DNA of 23,689 bases, from positions 1 to 23,689 of the forward strand of contig CANBSV010000036.1 in the NCBI GenBank assembly GCA_947372225.1, in the 5' to 3' direction. The DNA is from Burkholderiales bacterium (GTDB lineage: Bacteria > Pseudomonadota > Gammaproteobacteria > Burkholderiales > Burkholderiaceae_C). Shown in pieces: positions 8,601 through 17,438 of the stretch. A program made the position numbers and the translations under genes. The stretch's first letter is position 1; each line of letters starts with the position of its first letter. The notes beneath the pieces are model-generated. The model was not told where the DNA came from. It was given only the letters and a program-made list of their open reading frames with translations, and did no database searches.

Positions 8601-9254
8601 CTCGGCCACGCACACGCGCGCCTCGTGGGCTTCGAAGTCGCCGGCCTCGAGGAACTGCACCGGATGCGTGGCCACCACCGGCAAGCCGAGTTCGGCGGCC
8701 AGCGGCACGACGGCTTGCACGTGAGCTTCCTGGCCCGGCAGGCCGGCGCGCTGGATCTCGAGGTAGAAACGGTTCGCAAACACCCCGGCAAAGCGCAACG
8801 CCAGCTGGCGGGCTCTGTTCGTGTCTCGCGCCAGCAGGGCCTGACCCACCGCGCCCAGGTCGGCGCCCGACAGCGCGATCAGCCCTCCATTGAGTTCGCT
8901 CAGCGCGGCCCAGGTGGTCCACGGCTGAGACTGCGATGGCGGGCCTTGCCAGCAGCGCGTGAGCAACTCGCACAGGTTGAGGTAGCCGGTGCGGTCTTGC
9001 ACCAGCAGCAGCAAGCGGGTGGGCTGCCGGTCTGAGCCTTCGGGCTCAAGCCACACATCGGCGCCGATCAGCGGCTTGACGCCCACCTTGAAGGTCGCGC
9101 CATAGAACTTGATCGCGCCGAACAGGTTGCCCAGATCGGTGATCGCCAGCGCCACCTGCCGGTCCTTGGCCGCAGCCGCCACCGCCTCGTCGATCCGCAG
9201 CGTGCCGTCGACGACGGAGTACTCGGTGTGCGTGCGCAGGTGAACGAAAGGCAT
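5679..9254 (-). CDS. dnaE: DNA polymerase III alpha subunit (replicative polymerase)
   Basis: 1191 residues, close to E. coli DnaE. The N-terminal PHP domain starts FVHLRTHTEYSVVDG; AITDLGNL has Leu where metal-binding PHP domains have His, so PHP exonuclease activity is unlikely and proofreading should depend on a separate epsilon subunit. The C-family catalytic aspartates are D403 and D405 in PDFDIDF and D574 in KFDFLGL. VGPGRGSGAGSLVAY and the IYQEQ-type segment (MVYQEQVMQVA) are present. QGGLF at 938-942 fits an internal beta-clamp-binding motif, followed by an OB fold and tau-binding C-terminus. The ATG at 9254 is preceded by a TAAAAT box, not by an SD. It is divergent from trhO and upstream of greB. 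Confidence 0.97.
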   Translation of the reverse strand: MPFVHLRTHTEYSVVDGTLRIDEAVAAAAKDRQVALAITDLGNLFGAIKFYGATFKVGVKPLIGADVWLEPEGSDRQPTRLLLLVQDRTGYLNLCELLTRCWQGPPSQSQPWTTWAALSELNGGLIALSGADLGAVGQALLARDTNRARQLALRFAGVFANRFYLEIQRAGLPGQEAHVQAVVPLAAELGLPVVATHPVQFLEAGDFEAHEARVCVAEGETLVNPRRIKRFNAQQYLKTQAEMEALFDDVPSALANSVEIARRCSLKLVLGKPQLPAFPTPEVDGVRMAPEAFFRHASHEGLDERLVQLYPDAAERERERPRYEARLEFEIATILKMGFPGYFLIVADFINWAKTHGCPVGPGRGSGAGSLVAYALKITDLDPLRYNLLFERFLNPDRVSMPDFDIDFCQANRDRVIDYVKDKYGRDAVSQIVTFGTMAAKAALRDVGRVLGMGYGHVDAIAKLVPAPPGKVVTLRRPPPDVDGKPDTSMIYARREAPEIEEREGKEEEVAELLALAERVEGIVRNVGMHAGGVLIAPGKITDFCPLYMQPGSDSAVSQYDKDDVEAIGLVKFDFLGLATLTILEMAKEFIRARHADRRDFSFDTLPLNDPGAYRLMSEGKTVAVFQLESSGMQRMLRDAKPSVFEDVIALVALYRPGPMDLIPSFCARKHGREEVEYPHPLMREVLEETYGIMVYQEQVMQVAQIVGGYTLGGADLLRRAMGKKKLEEMMKHRAIFAEGAAKKDIGELKANEIFDLMEKFAGYGFNKSHAAAYALLAYHTAWAKVHYLAEFTAANMSVAIDDTDKLKIFHDDAVALGIVFEPPDVNAGGYRFEPITPPDTERRKGERGRVRYGLGAIKGTGQGAIEAIVAARTAGGAFTSLFDFCARVDRARINKRTVEALIKAGAFDRWGVERASLLASVGLAFEFADSQAAHADQGGLFDFDDSHGSSTQEPALVEAEPWGIRERLMLEKTALGFYLSGHLFDHNVDEVRQFARRSNADVLDSREPQLLAGIVGDLRVVNGQRGRVAIFKLDDKTEVIEAVANEELLNANRDLLKDDELVIVQGKVQPDRFSGGLRLNVQQVWSLADARCRFGQYLSVHINGSAPPVDELLRDFPPRRVPSEHGELLQGLAVRLHIRRAAEHGEVRGDLDLGEQARFYPCDEALERWRLAAHARAARVVYEHPTADDY

Positions 9255-9261
9255 CCCGATG

Positions 9262-9267
9262 ATTTTA
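9262..9267 (-). promoter_or_regulatory. Candidate dnaE -10 box, leaderless geometry
   Basis: Read on the minus strand, TAAAAT lies 7 nt before the dnaE ATG at 9254, with no Shine-Dalgarno sequence between. The expected start of transcription falls at the start codon. No good -35 is visible 16-18 bp upstream. Confidence 0.5.
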
Positions 9268-9329
9268 CGAGCCGCACCTGGTCCGACCGCCCGTCCGGCC
9301 GGCCGGCCTCACCCCGTAGCGAGCCTCCT

Positions 9330-9335
9330 TACACT
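9330..9335 (+). promoter_or_regulatory. Candidate trhO -10 box, leaderless geometry
   Basis: TACACT lies 7 nt before the GTG at 9343. No SD is present. A perfect 12-bp palindrome of GGCC repeats (9297-9308) sits in the region where a -35 or operator would lie, and no TTGACA-like hexamer is seen. Confidence 0.42.
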
Positions 9336-9342
9336 GCCGGCC

Positions 9343-10119
9343 GTGGCTTCCATCCTGAACATCTCCGCTTACCGCTTCGCCGTGCTCGACGACACCGAGT
9401 CACTGCGCGCACAGATTCACGAGCAGGCCAGCGCGCGCAAGCTCAAGGGCACCGTGCTGCTGGCTGAAGAAGGCATCAACCTGTTCCTGGCAGGCGTGCC
9501 TGCGCACGTGCGCGGCTTCGTGGAATGGTTGCGACGCGATGCGCGTTTCGCCACGCTCGAAGTCAAGGAAAGCCCGTCGGACGACGTCCCGTTTGGCAAG
9601 CTGCTGGTCAAGGTCAAGCGCGAGATCATCCGCATGAACCACCCCGCGATCCGACCGCAGGCCGAACGCGCGCCGGCGGTCAGCCCGGCGACGTTGGCAC
9701 GCTGGCTGGCGCAGGGTCATGACGACGAAGGCCGCGAGGTGGTCACGCTCGACACGCGCAACGCTTTCGAAGTCGACGAGGGCCGCTTCCACAACGCCAT
9801 CGACTGGCGCATCGACAAGTTCAGCGACTTCCCCGCGGCCGTGCTCGCCCACCGCGACGAGCTGGCCGGCAAGACCGTGGTGAGCTACTGCACCGGCGGC
9901 ATCCGCTGCGAAAAAGCGGCGCTGTACATGGCCGATGTCGGCATCGAGCGCGTCGTGCAACTCGACGGCGGCATCCTCAAGTACTTCGAGGACACCGGCG
10001 GCGCGCACTTCGATGGCACCTGCTTCGTCTTTGACGAGCGACGCACCGTGGGCGCCGACCTGCGCCCGGCCGGGCCCGATGCGGCCAGCGCTCCGCAAAG
10101 CGCCACCAGCACCGCCTGA
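9343..10119 (+). CDS. trhO: tRNA uridine(34) hydroxylase / rhodanese-like sulfurtransferase
   Basis: 258 residues from the GTG at 9343. The N-terminal domain (LNISAYRFAVLDD, LAEEGINLFLAG) is the TrhO/YceA type; the rhodanese domain carries the active loop YCTGGIRCEKA with catalytic C183 and a second Cys four residues after the loop start region. TrhO enzymes hydroxylate U34 in certain tRNAs in an O2-dependent way. The protein is much shorter than E. coli TrhO (about 350) because the Cys-rich C-terminal part is absent, so rhodanese-like sulfurtransferase is the safer name. An in-frame ATG at 9259 with an AAAGG upstream would add 28 residues rich in Pro and Arg that do not look like the family; I prefer 9343. 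egtB begins 11 bp after the stop. Confidence 0.85.
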   Translation: MASILNISAYRFAVLDDTESLRAQIHEQASARKLKGTVLLAEEGINLFLAGVPAHVRGFVEWLRRDARFATLEVKESPSDDVPFGKLLVKVKREIIRMNHPAIRPQAERAPAVSPATLARWLAQGHDDEGREVVTLDTRNAFEVDEGRFHNAIDWRIDKFSDFPAAVLAHRDELAGKTVVSYCTGGIRCEKAALYMADVGIERVVQLDGGILKYFEDTGGAHFDGTCFVFDERRTVGADLRPAGPDAASAPQSATSTA

Positions 10120-10130
10120 GACCTCCATCG

Positions 10131-11387
<1,257 letters not shown>

Positions 11388-11405
11388 CGGCGCCGCAGCG
11401 CGGCC

Positions 11406-12110
11406 TCAGGTGTTGAGCACGGCCAGCACGTCCGAGTGGAACTCGCGCTGGTAGAGCACGTAGACCACGCCGGCGGTGGCCAGCATGAAGGCCACCGGCG
11501 AGAGGAACCAGCTCAGCGTGGCGAACGAAAAGTAGTACGCGCGCAGCCCGTCGTTGAAGGTCTCGGCGGCCAGACCGAGCACGCGGCCAGCCCGGTCGGC
11601 GAAGACGTCACGCGGCAGATCGTGCGCCAGGAACTGGCTGGCATCGGGCGCAGCGCCGACCATCAGCGCACCGAAGGTGTACTGCCGCATCGACCACGTG
11701 AAGCGAAAGAACGCGTAGACGAAGATCGCCAGCATCAGCGCCACCTTGGTGTCGAACAGCAACCCGGTGGTGCGCACCGCGAACGGGATCTCCCGAACCA
11801 GATCGCTCGCGTTGTTCGAGCCCAGCACCGCGAGCAGACCACCGACGATCAGGATCGTGGTCGACGCGAAGAACGACGGGCTGGTCGACAGGTTCTGCAG
11901 CACCACGCCGTCGATCACCCGCACCTCGCGGTGGGTAACCTGCAGCATCCACTCTCGGCGCACCCGGTTGGTCGATGCCAGCAGAGACGGCCGCTGGTGA
12001 GCCAGCCGGCGCGCGAACCAGGCATACCCCACCCAGCCCGCGAAGAAGACGAACAAAGCCACCCAGTCAAACCAGGGAAGCAAGCGAATCACGGTGAGCG
12101 CGGTGTCCAT
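11406..12110 (-). CDS. DUF599 family integral membrane protein
   Basis: 234 residues from the ATG at 12110. Four hydrophobic segments are visible: near residues 12-32 (DWVALFVFFAGWVGYAWFA), 75-95 (FFASTTILIVGGLLAVLGS), 115-138 (VALMLAIFVYAFFRFTW) and the last 35 residues (LSWFLSPVAFMLATAGVVYVLY). This pattern and the RREWM and NLSTSPSFFAST segments match DUF599, an inner-membrane family of unknown function. An in-frame TTG at 12125 would add five residues and lacks support. The gene is convergent with egtB (18 bp gap) and divergent from gluQRS (69 bp). No function can be assigned. Confidence 0.85.
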   Translation of the reverse strand: MDTALTVIRLLPWFDWVALFVFFAGWVGYAWFARRLAHQRPSLLASTNRVRREWMLQVTHREVRVIDGVVLQNLSTSPSFFASTTILIVGGLLAVLGSNNASDLVREIPFAVRTTGLLFDTKVALMLAIFVYAFFRFTWSMRQYTFGALMVGAAPDASQFLAHDLPRDVFADRAGRVLGLAAETFNDGLRAYYFSFATLSWFLSPVAFMLATAGVVYVLYQREFHSDVLAVLNT

Positions 12111-12115
12111 GGCCG

Positions 12116-12121
12116 AATGTA
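12116..12121 (-). promoter_or_regulatory. Candidate -10 box of the DUF599 gene, leaderless geometry
   Basis: On the minus strand TACATT ends 5 nt before the ATG at 12110. There is no Shine-Dalgarno sequence and no recognisable -35. Confidence 0.4.
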
Positions 12122-12179
12122 GCAAGCGAGCCGGCTTTGTAGACTCGCACCCCTCTCAGCCCCTACCCACCCCTCGTCG

Positions 12180-13073
12180 ATGATCCCCACCGGCCGTTTC
12201 GCGCCCTCGCCCACCGGGCCGCTGCATGCCGGCTCGCTGGTGGCTGCGCTGGCGAGCTGGCTCGATGCCCGAGCCCACGGCGGGCGTTGGCTGGTGCGCA
12301 TCGAGGATGTCGACACGCCTCGCAGCGTGGTGGGCGTCGACCGGATCATCCTGGCGCAGTTGGTGGTGTGCGGCCTGCTGCCCGACGAGCGTCCGGTGTG
12401 GCAATCCACCCGCGGCGAGCTCTACCAAAAGGCACTGCAGTCGCTGCGTGATCGGCTGCGGGTGTACCGCTGCGGCTGCTCGCGGCGCGACATCGAACTG
12501 GCCTGGGAGGCCACCGGCCAGGTGCGCATGCGGCACGGCGAGCTGGTGTATCCCGGCACCTGCCGCCACGGCCTCAGGGGCAAGCAGGCACGCGCCTGGC
12601 GGCTGCGCTGCACGAACGACGACGACAGCGACCTTCAGATCGACTGGGTTGACCGACGGCTCGGTGCGCAATCGCAAAACGTGACACAGACCATCGGCGA
12701 CATCGTGCTGCAGCGCACCGATGGACTGTGGGCGTACCAGATGGCGGTGGTGGTCGACGACGCCGACCAGGGCGTGACCCACGTGGTGCGCGGCGGCGAC
12801 ATGTCCGAGAGCACGCCGCGCCAGATCCACCTGCAGCGCGCGCTCGGTGTGGCCACGCCGCACTACCTGCACACGCCGGTGGTGATGGCCGCCGACGGTG
12901 AAAAGCTGTCCAAGCAAAACGGCGCGGCGGCGATCGACGTGAGCCAGCCGCTGGCCGCGCTGCGCGAGGCCGGCGCGGTGCTCGGCGTGAACGCCAGCGG
13001 CACGACGGTGGCCGACTGGCTGGCCAGCGCGGTGCAGTCGTGGGCGGCGCTGTATCCGCCCACTTCACCCTGA
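12180..13073 (+). CDS. gluQ: Glutamyl-Q tRNA(Asp) synthetase
   Basis: 297 residues, the length of GluQRS, which is a glutamyl-tRNA synthetase catalytic core without the anticodon-binding domain. It attaches glutamate to the queuosine at position 34 of tRNA(Asp). Motifs: GRFAPSPTGPLHAGS with the HIGH-like HAGS at 16-19, RIEDVDTPR, the zinc ligands C98, C100, Y124 and C128, and the KMSKS-like EKLSKQNG at 241-248. The ATG at 12180 begins just before the conserved TGRFAPSPTG and has no clear SD. A TAGACT hexamer (12140-12145) could be a -10 box. The gene ends 10 bp from the convergent polA stop. Confidence 0.96.
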   Translation: MIPTGRFAPSPTGPLHAGSLVAALASWLDARAHGGRWLVRIEDVDTPRSVVGVDRIILAQLVVCGLLPDERPVWQSTRGELYQKALQSLRDRLRVYRCGCSRRDIELAWEATGQVRMRHGELVYPGTCRHGLRGKQARAWRLRCTNDDDSDLQIDWVDRRLGAQSQNVTQTIGDIVLQRTDGLWAYQMAVVVDDADQGVTHVVRGGDMSESTPRQIHLQRALGVATPHYLHTPVVMAADGEKLSKQNGAAAIDVSQPLAALREAGAVLGVNASGTTVADWLASAVQSWAALYPPTSP

Positions 13074-13083
13074 CCCCGCCGGA

Positions 13084-15876
13084 TCAGTGTGCCTCGTCCC
13101 AGTTGAGGCCCACGCCCACCTCGGCGAGCAGCGGCACCTTCAGCGCAGCGACCGAGGCCATCGCCGCAGGCACCTCGCGGCGCGCCCAGTCGAGTTCGGC
13201 TTCGGGCACTTCGAGCACCAGTTCGTCGTGCACCTGCATCACGATGCGGCTGGCGCGGCCCTGCTCATCGAGCACGCGCTGCACCGCCAGCATCGCCAGC
13301 TTGATGAGGTCGGCCGCGGTGCCCTGCATGGGCGCGTTGATGGCCTGACGCTCGGCGCCCGCCTTGCGCGGGCCGTTGCCGCCGTTGATCTCGCTCAGGT
13401 AGACGCGACGGCCGAACAGGGTCTCGACGTAGCCCTTGTCACGCGCCGATTCGCGCGTGGTGTCCATGTAGCGCTTGACACCGGCAAAGCGCTCGAAGTA
13501 GCGCTCGATGTAGGCCGCCGCAGCACTGCGCTCGATGCCCAGGCTTTGCGCCAGCCCGAACGCGCCCATGCCGTAGATCAGCCCGAAGTTGATGGTCTTG
13601 GCATAGCGCCGCTGTTCGGTGGTGACCGCCGCAGGCTCGATGCCGAACACCTCGCTGGCGGTCGCGCGGTGCACGTCCATGCCCTCGGAAAAGGCCTTGA
13701 GCAAGCCCGGGTCCTCGCTGATGTGGGCCATGATGCGCAGCTCGATCTGCGAGTAGTCGGCGCTCAGGATCTGGTGGCCCGGCGGCGCGATGAAGGCCTC
13801 GCGCACCTTGCGGCCTTCGGCGGTGCGGATGGGGATGTTCTGCAAATTGGGCTCGTTGCTGGCGAGCCGCCCCGTCACCGCCACCGCCTGCGCGTAATGC
13901 GTGTGCACACGGCCGGTGGCCGCGTTGATCATCTGCGGCAGCTTGTCGGTGTAGGTGCCCTTGAGCTTGGCCAGCGAGCGGTGCTCGAGCAGCCGCGCGG
14001 GCAGCGGGTAGTCGGCGGCCAGCTCGGTCAGCACCTCCTCGTCGGTGCTCGGCGCGCCCGAGGCGGTCTTCTTCTTGACCGGCAGCCCGAGCTTGTCGAA
14101 CAGGATCTCGCCGACCTGCTTGGGGCTGCCCATGTTGAAGGGCTGGCCGGCCAGCTCATAGGCTTCGTGCTCGAGGGCGACCATGCGCTCGCCGAGCTGC
14201 TGGCTTTGCGCGGCCAGGATGGCCGGAGCGATCAGCACGCCGGTGCGCTCGATGCGTTGCAGCAGCAGCGCCGTGGGCATCTCGATGCGCTGGTACACGT
14301 CAAGCAGCCCGCTCTCGGATTCGATCTGCGGCCACAGCACGCGGTGCACCGCCAGCGTCATCTCGCTGTCTTCGCACGAGTAGCGCGTGGCGCGTTCCAC
14401 ATCGACCTGCCCGAACGGAATCTGGTGCACGCCCTTGCCGCACAGGTCCTCGTAGCTCAGGCCGCTGCGCCCCAGGTGGCGCTGGGCCAGGCTCTCGAGG
14501 CCGTGCGGCTTGTGGGCCTCGAGCACGTAGCTTTGCAGCAGGGTGTCGTGCACGTAGCCGCGCACGGTGATGCCGGCGTTTTGCAGCACGTGGGTGTCGT
14601 ACTTGATGTTCTGGCCCAGCTTGGGCGAGGCGGCGTCTTCCAGCCACGGCCGCAGCGCGGCCAGCACCTCGTCCACGGGCAACTGCTCGGGCGCGCCGGC
14701 GTAGTCGTGACGCAACGGGATGTAGGCGGCCGAGCCGCTGTCCACGCTGAGCGAGATGCCCACCAGCTGCGCGACCACGCCGTCGAGCGAATCGGTTTCG
14801 GTGTCGATGGCCACCACCGCACCGGCACGCGCGGCGGCCTCGATCTTCGCCACCCAGGCGGCGAGCGACTCGCGGCTGAGCACGGTCTCGCAGTGCAGGT
14901 TGGCGTCATCGACATGGGCCGGTGTGTCGGCGGGCAGGTCGAACAGCGGCCCGTCCGAATGAGGCTGGGGCGCGGGCGGTGGCGCGGGCGGCTTGAGCGC
15001 TGCGTCCAGCTCGCGCAGCCAGGTCTTGAAGCCGTAGCGTGCGTAAAAGGCATGCAGCGCCGGCAAGTCGACCGGCCGCAGCGCCAGCGCATCGAGCCCG
15101 GGCCAGCCGCTCACGTGATCGGCCAGATCGCAGTCCAGCCGCACCGTGACCAGCCTCTGCGCCTGCGGCAGCCAGTCGAGCGCGCGGCGCAGGTTCTCGC
15201 CGGCGGTGCCCTTGATGCTGTCGGCCGCGGCGATCACGCCTTGCAGCGACCCGTGCTCGGCGATCCATTTGGCCGCGGTCTTGGGGCCCACCTTTTCGAC
15301 GCCGGGCACGTTGTCCACCACGTCGCCCACCAGCGTGAGGTAATCGACGATGCGCTCGGGCGGAACGCCGAACTTGGCGGCCACGCCGGCCACGTCGAGC
15401 CGCTCGTTGCTCATGGTGTTGATCAGCGTGACGTGCTCGTTGACCAGTTGCGCCAGATCCTTGTCGCCGGTCGAGATGACCACCCGGTGACCGGCCTCCG
15501 CGGCCACGCGTGCCAGCGTGCCGATGGCGTCGTCGGCCTCGATGCCCGGCACCGACAGCACCGGCCAGCCCAGCAGCTTCACGACCTCGTGGATCGGCTC
15601 GATCTGCTGCACCAGCGGCTCGGGCATCGGGCTGCGGTTTGCCTTGTAGTCGGCGTACCACTCATCCCGAAAGGTCGGGCCGTGCGCGTCGAACACGCAC
15701 ACCGCATGCTCGGGCTTCACGTCCTTGAGCGCGCGCTGCAGCATCGCCACCATGCCGTGCAAGGCACCGGTGGGCGCACCGTCAGGACTGCGCAGATCGG
15801 GCAGCGCGTGGTAGGCGCGATAGAGGTAGCTGGAGCCGTCAACCAGCAGCATCACGGGCAGGGACTGGGGGTTCAT
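13084..15876 (-). CDS. polA: DNA polymerase I
   Basis: 930 residues from the ATG at 15876, matching E. coli PolA (928). The 5'-3' exonuclease domain starts MLLVDGSSYLYRAYHALPDL. The 3'-5' proofreading site is intact: D358 and E360 in AIDTETDSLDG, NIKYDTHVL, and D503 in YSCEDSEMT. Polymerase motif A is SADYSQIELR (D707), motif B RRYAKTINFGLIYG, motif C VMQVHDELVLE (D884, E885). The enzyme fills gaps in excision repair and removes Okazaki primers. The frame stays open upstream to 16068, but those residues are Arg/Cys-rich and unlike any PolA, so the start at 15876 is preferred. It is divergent from the DUF2782 gene. Confidence 0.98.
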   Translation of the reverse strand: MNPQSLPVMLLVDGSSYLYRAYHALPDLRSPDGAPTGALHGMVAMLQRALKDVKPEHAVCVFDAHGPTFRDEWYADYKANRSPMPEPLVQQIEPIHEVVKLLGWPVLSVPGIEADDAIGTLARVAAEAGHRVVISTGDKDLAQLVNEHVTLINTMSNERLDVAGVAAKFGVPPERIVDYLTLVGDVVDNVPGVEKVGPKTAAKWIAEHGSLQGVIAAADSIKGTAGENLRRALDWLPQAQRLVTVRLDCDLADHVSGWPGLDALALRPVDLPALHAFYARYGFKTWLRELDAALKPPAPPPAPQPHSDGPLFDLPADTPAHVDDANLHCETVLSRESLAAWVAKIEAAARAGAVVAIDTETDSLDGVVAQLVGISLSVDSGSAAYIPLRHDYAGAPEQLPVDEVLAALRPWLEDAASPKLGQNIKYDTHVLQNAGITVRGYVHDTLLQSYVLEAHKPHGLESLAQRHLGRSGLSYEDLCGKGVHQIPFGQVDVERATRYSCEDSEMTLAVHRVLWPQIESESGLLDVYQRIEMPTALLLQRIERTGVLIAPAILAAQSQQLGERMVALEHEAYELAGQPFNMGSPKQVGEILFDKLGLPVKKKTASGAPSTDEEVLTELAADYPLPARLLEHRSLAKLKGTYTDKLPQMINAATGRVHTHYAQAVAVTGRLASNEPNLQNIPIRTAEGRKVREAFIAPPGHQILSADYSQIELRIMAHISEDPGLLKAFSEGMDVHRATASEVFGIEPAAVTTEQRRYAKTINFGLIYGMGAFGLAQSLGIERSAAAAYIERYFERFAGVKRYMDTTRESARDKGYVETLFGRRVYLSEINGGNGPRKAGAERQAINAPMQGTAADLIKLAMLAVQRVLDEQGRASRIVMQVHDELVLEVPEAELDWARREVPAAMASVAALKVPLLAEVGVGLNWDEAH

Positions 15877-15882
15877 CGGGCC

Positions 15883-15888
15883 ATTGTG
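15883..15888 (-). promoter_or_regulatory. Weak candidate polA -10 box
   Basis: On the minus strand CACAAT ends 6 nt before the polA ATG. The geometry matches the other leaderless candidates, but the first T of TANNNT is missing, so this is a weaker case. No SD is seen upstream of the ATG. Confidence 0.25.
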
Positions 15889-15959
15889 CGCGGGCTCAGC
15901 GAGCGCCTGATTTGTGGCGCAGCGCAGCAAATGCCCACGGACGCGACGCCTGCGGCACC

Positions 15960-15965
15960 TAAAAT
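15960..15965 (+). promoter_or_regulatory. Candidate -10 box of the DUF2782 gene, leaderless geometry
   Basis: TAAAAT ends 6 nt before the ATG at 15972, with only a weak GGG between and no usable -35. It would drive DUF2782-thrB and perhaps the genes after them. Confidence 0.5.
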
Positions 15966-15971
15966 CTGGGC

Positions 15972-16367
15972 ATGAACATCCAACTGCGGTGGCTGCCCGT
16001 GCTGTGCGGCCTGTGTCTGACGGTCGGCCTGCAAACCCCTTTGCGCGCTGCGGCCGCAGCACCCGCACCGGCCCCCGTCACGGCCGCATCGGCAGTGGCA
16101 GCCGCCACGTCGCGGCTCGAGGCCAACGAGCCCGACAAGGTCGACCCGGGCGAGCCGGCAGTGCGCGAGACCGTGATCGAGGACGACGCCTTGCGCATCG
16201 ACGAGCTGAAGGTGCGCGGTCAGTCCAAGCGCATCACGGTGACGCCCAAGAAGGGCGGCAAGCCCTACGAAATCATCATCGACAAGGGCGCGCACGACCA
16301 CACCGAAGGCCCCAACGGCTTCAACGGCGCGGTGGGCAAGCGCGTGTGGCCGGTGCTGTCGTTTTGA
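15972..16367 (+). CDS. DUF2782 family exported protein
   Basis: 131 residues. The first 26 or so form a signal peptide (basic start, hydrophobic LPVLCGLCLTVGL core, then an Ala-rich cleavage region), followed by an Ala/Pro-rich linker to about residue 50. The conserved C-terminal part includes ETVIEDDALRIDELKVRGQSK, KRITVTPKKGG, YEIIIDKG and NGFNGAVGKRVWPVLSF. This domain and its position between polA and thrB match DUF2782 proteins of beta- and gamma-proteobacteria. It is probably periplasmic; the function is unknown. thrB begins 69 bp downstream, and that gap holds no recognisable signal. Confidence 0.85.
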   Translation: MNIQLRWLPVLCGLCLTVGLQTPLRAAAAAPAPAPVTAASAVAAATSRLEANEPDKVDPGEPAVRETVIEDDALRIDELKVRGQSKRITVTPKKGGKPYEIIIDKGAHDHTEGPNGFNGAVGKRVWPVLSF

Positions 16368-16436
16368 TCGGCCTGAGCACCGCGCCGAGCATGCGATCAC
16401 GCAGATCCTCAACGCACACGCTGGCGGGCTGACGTC

Positions 16437-17438
16437 ATGGCTGTCTACACCGCCGTGCCTCTCGAGGCGGCTGCCGAACTGGTCACGCGCCTGAACATCG
16501 GCAGCCTCACCGAACTCGAAGGCTGCAAGGGCGGCATCGAAAACACCAATTACTTCGCGGACACCACCAGCGGGCGTTATGTGCTCACGCTGTTCGAGCG
16601 CCTGAGCGCCGAACAGCTGCCGTTCTACCTGCGGCTGATGCAGCACCTGGCCGCGCGCGGAATCCCGGTGCCCGATCCGCAGGCCGACGAGCACGGCGAG
16701 ATCTTGCACACGCTGTGCGGCAAGCCCGCCGCGGTGGTCAACCGGCTGCGCGGCGGCAACCGGCTGGCGCCCGATGTCGAGCACTGCTCACAACTCGGCG
16801 ACATGCTCGCGCGCATGCACCTGGCCGGCCGTGATTTCGAGTTGCACCAGCCCAACTTGCGCGGCCTGGCGTGGTGGACCGAGACCGTGCCGGTGGTCGC
16901 ACCGCACCTGAGCGAAGCGCAGCGCGAGCTGATCGAATCCGAGCTGGCCTTTGCCCAGCATGTGGCCGCATCGCCCGCCCATGCCCGACTGCCGCGCGGG
17001 CCAATCCACGCGGACCTGTTCCGCGACAACGTGATGTTCGACGACGGACCTGACGGCGACCGTCTGAGCGGGCTGTTCGACTTCTACTTCGCAGGCGTCG
17101 ACACCTTCTTGTTCGACATCGCGGTGTGCCTCAACGACTGGTGCATCGATCTGGCCTCGGGCCGGCTCGAAGAAGACCGTGCTGCAGCGCTGGTCACGGC
17201 CTACCACGCGGTGCGCGCGCTGAGCTCTGACGAGCAGCGGCTGCTGCCGGCCATGCTGCGCGCCGGCGCCTTGCGTTTCTGGATCTCGCGCCTGTGGGAC
17301 TGGCACCTGCCGCGCGACGCCTCGATGCTCACGCCCCACGACCCGACCCACTTCGAACGCGTGCTCCGGCAGCGCGTGGAAACCCCCTGGCACCCGGCCC
17401 TTGCCGATTCGGCTGCCGCCTCACCCCGTACCGAATGA
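16437..17438 (+). CDS. thrB: Homoserine kinase, type II (APH fold)
   Basis: 333 residues. It phosphorylates homoserine with ATP in threonine synthesis. The fold is aminoglycoside-phosphotransferase-like, not the GHMP type of E. coli ThrB. Diagnostic segments are the N-terminal MAVYTAV, EGCKGGIENTNYF, the catalytic loop PIHADLFRDNVMF (D193, N198) and the metal-binding LFDFYFAG (D215), followed by FDIAVCLNDWC. No threonine synthase or homoserine dehydrogenase gene lies nearby in the window. The stop overlaps the next start by ATGA, indicating translational coupling to the membrane protein gene. Confidence 0.94.
   Translation: MAVYTAVPLEAAAELVTRLNIGSLTELEGCKGGIENTNYFADTTSGRYVLTLFERLSAEQLPFYLRLMQHLAARGIPVPDPQADEHGEILHTLCGKPAAVVNRLRGGNRLAPDVEHCSQLGDMLARMHLAGRDFELHQPNLRGLAWWTETVPVVAPHLSEAQRELIESELAFAQHVAASPAHARLPRGPIHADLFRDNVMFDDGPDGDRLSGLFDFYFAGVDTFLFDIAVCLNDWCIDLASGRLEEDRAAALVTAYHAVRALSSDEQRLLPAMLRAGALRFWISRLWDWHLPRDASMLTPHDPTHFERVLRQRVETPWHPALADSAAASPRTE

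Noticed and set aside
5541..9035. 1164-codon open frame on the plus strand opposite dnaE
   Set aside because: DnaE is unmistakable on the minus strand. The opposite frame is kept open by strong GC bias in codon position three, and its product is His/Arg/Gln/Leu-rich without any motif.
13087..15975. 962-codon open frame on the plus strand opposite polA
   Set aside because: This is the same GC-bias shadow: PolA motifs are all present on the minus strand and the opposite product shows no family features.
15877..16068. Upstream extension of the polA reading frame
   Set aside because: The extra residues are Arg/Cys-rich, run across the DUF2782 gene start, and have no counterpart in PolA, whose usual N-terminus starts at 15876.
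17294..17434. Upstream extension of the BPSS1780-family frame
   Set aside because: It lies inside thrB in another frame and is Pro/Arg/Ala-rich; the family N-terminus MKLLTVPA begins exactly at 17435.
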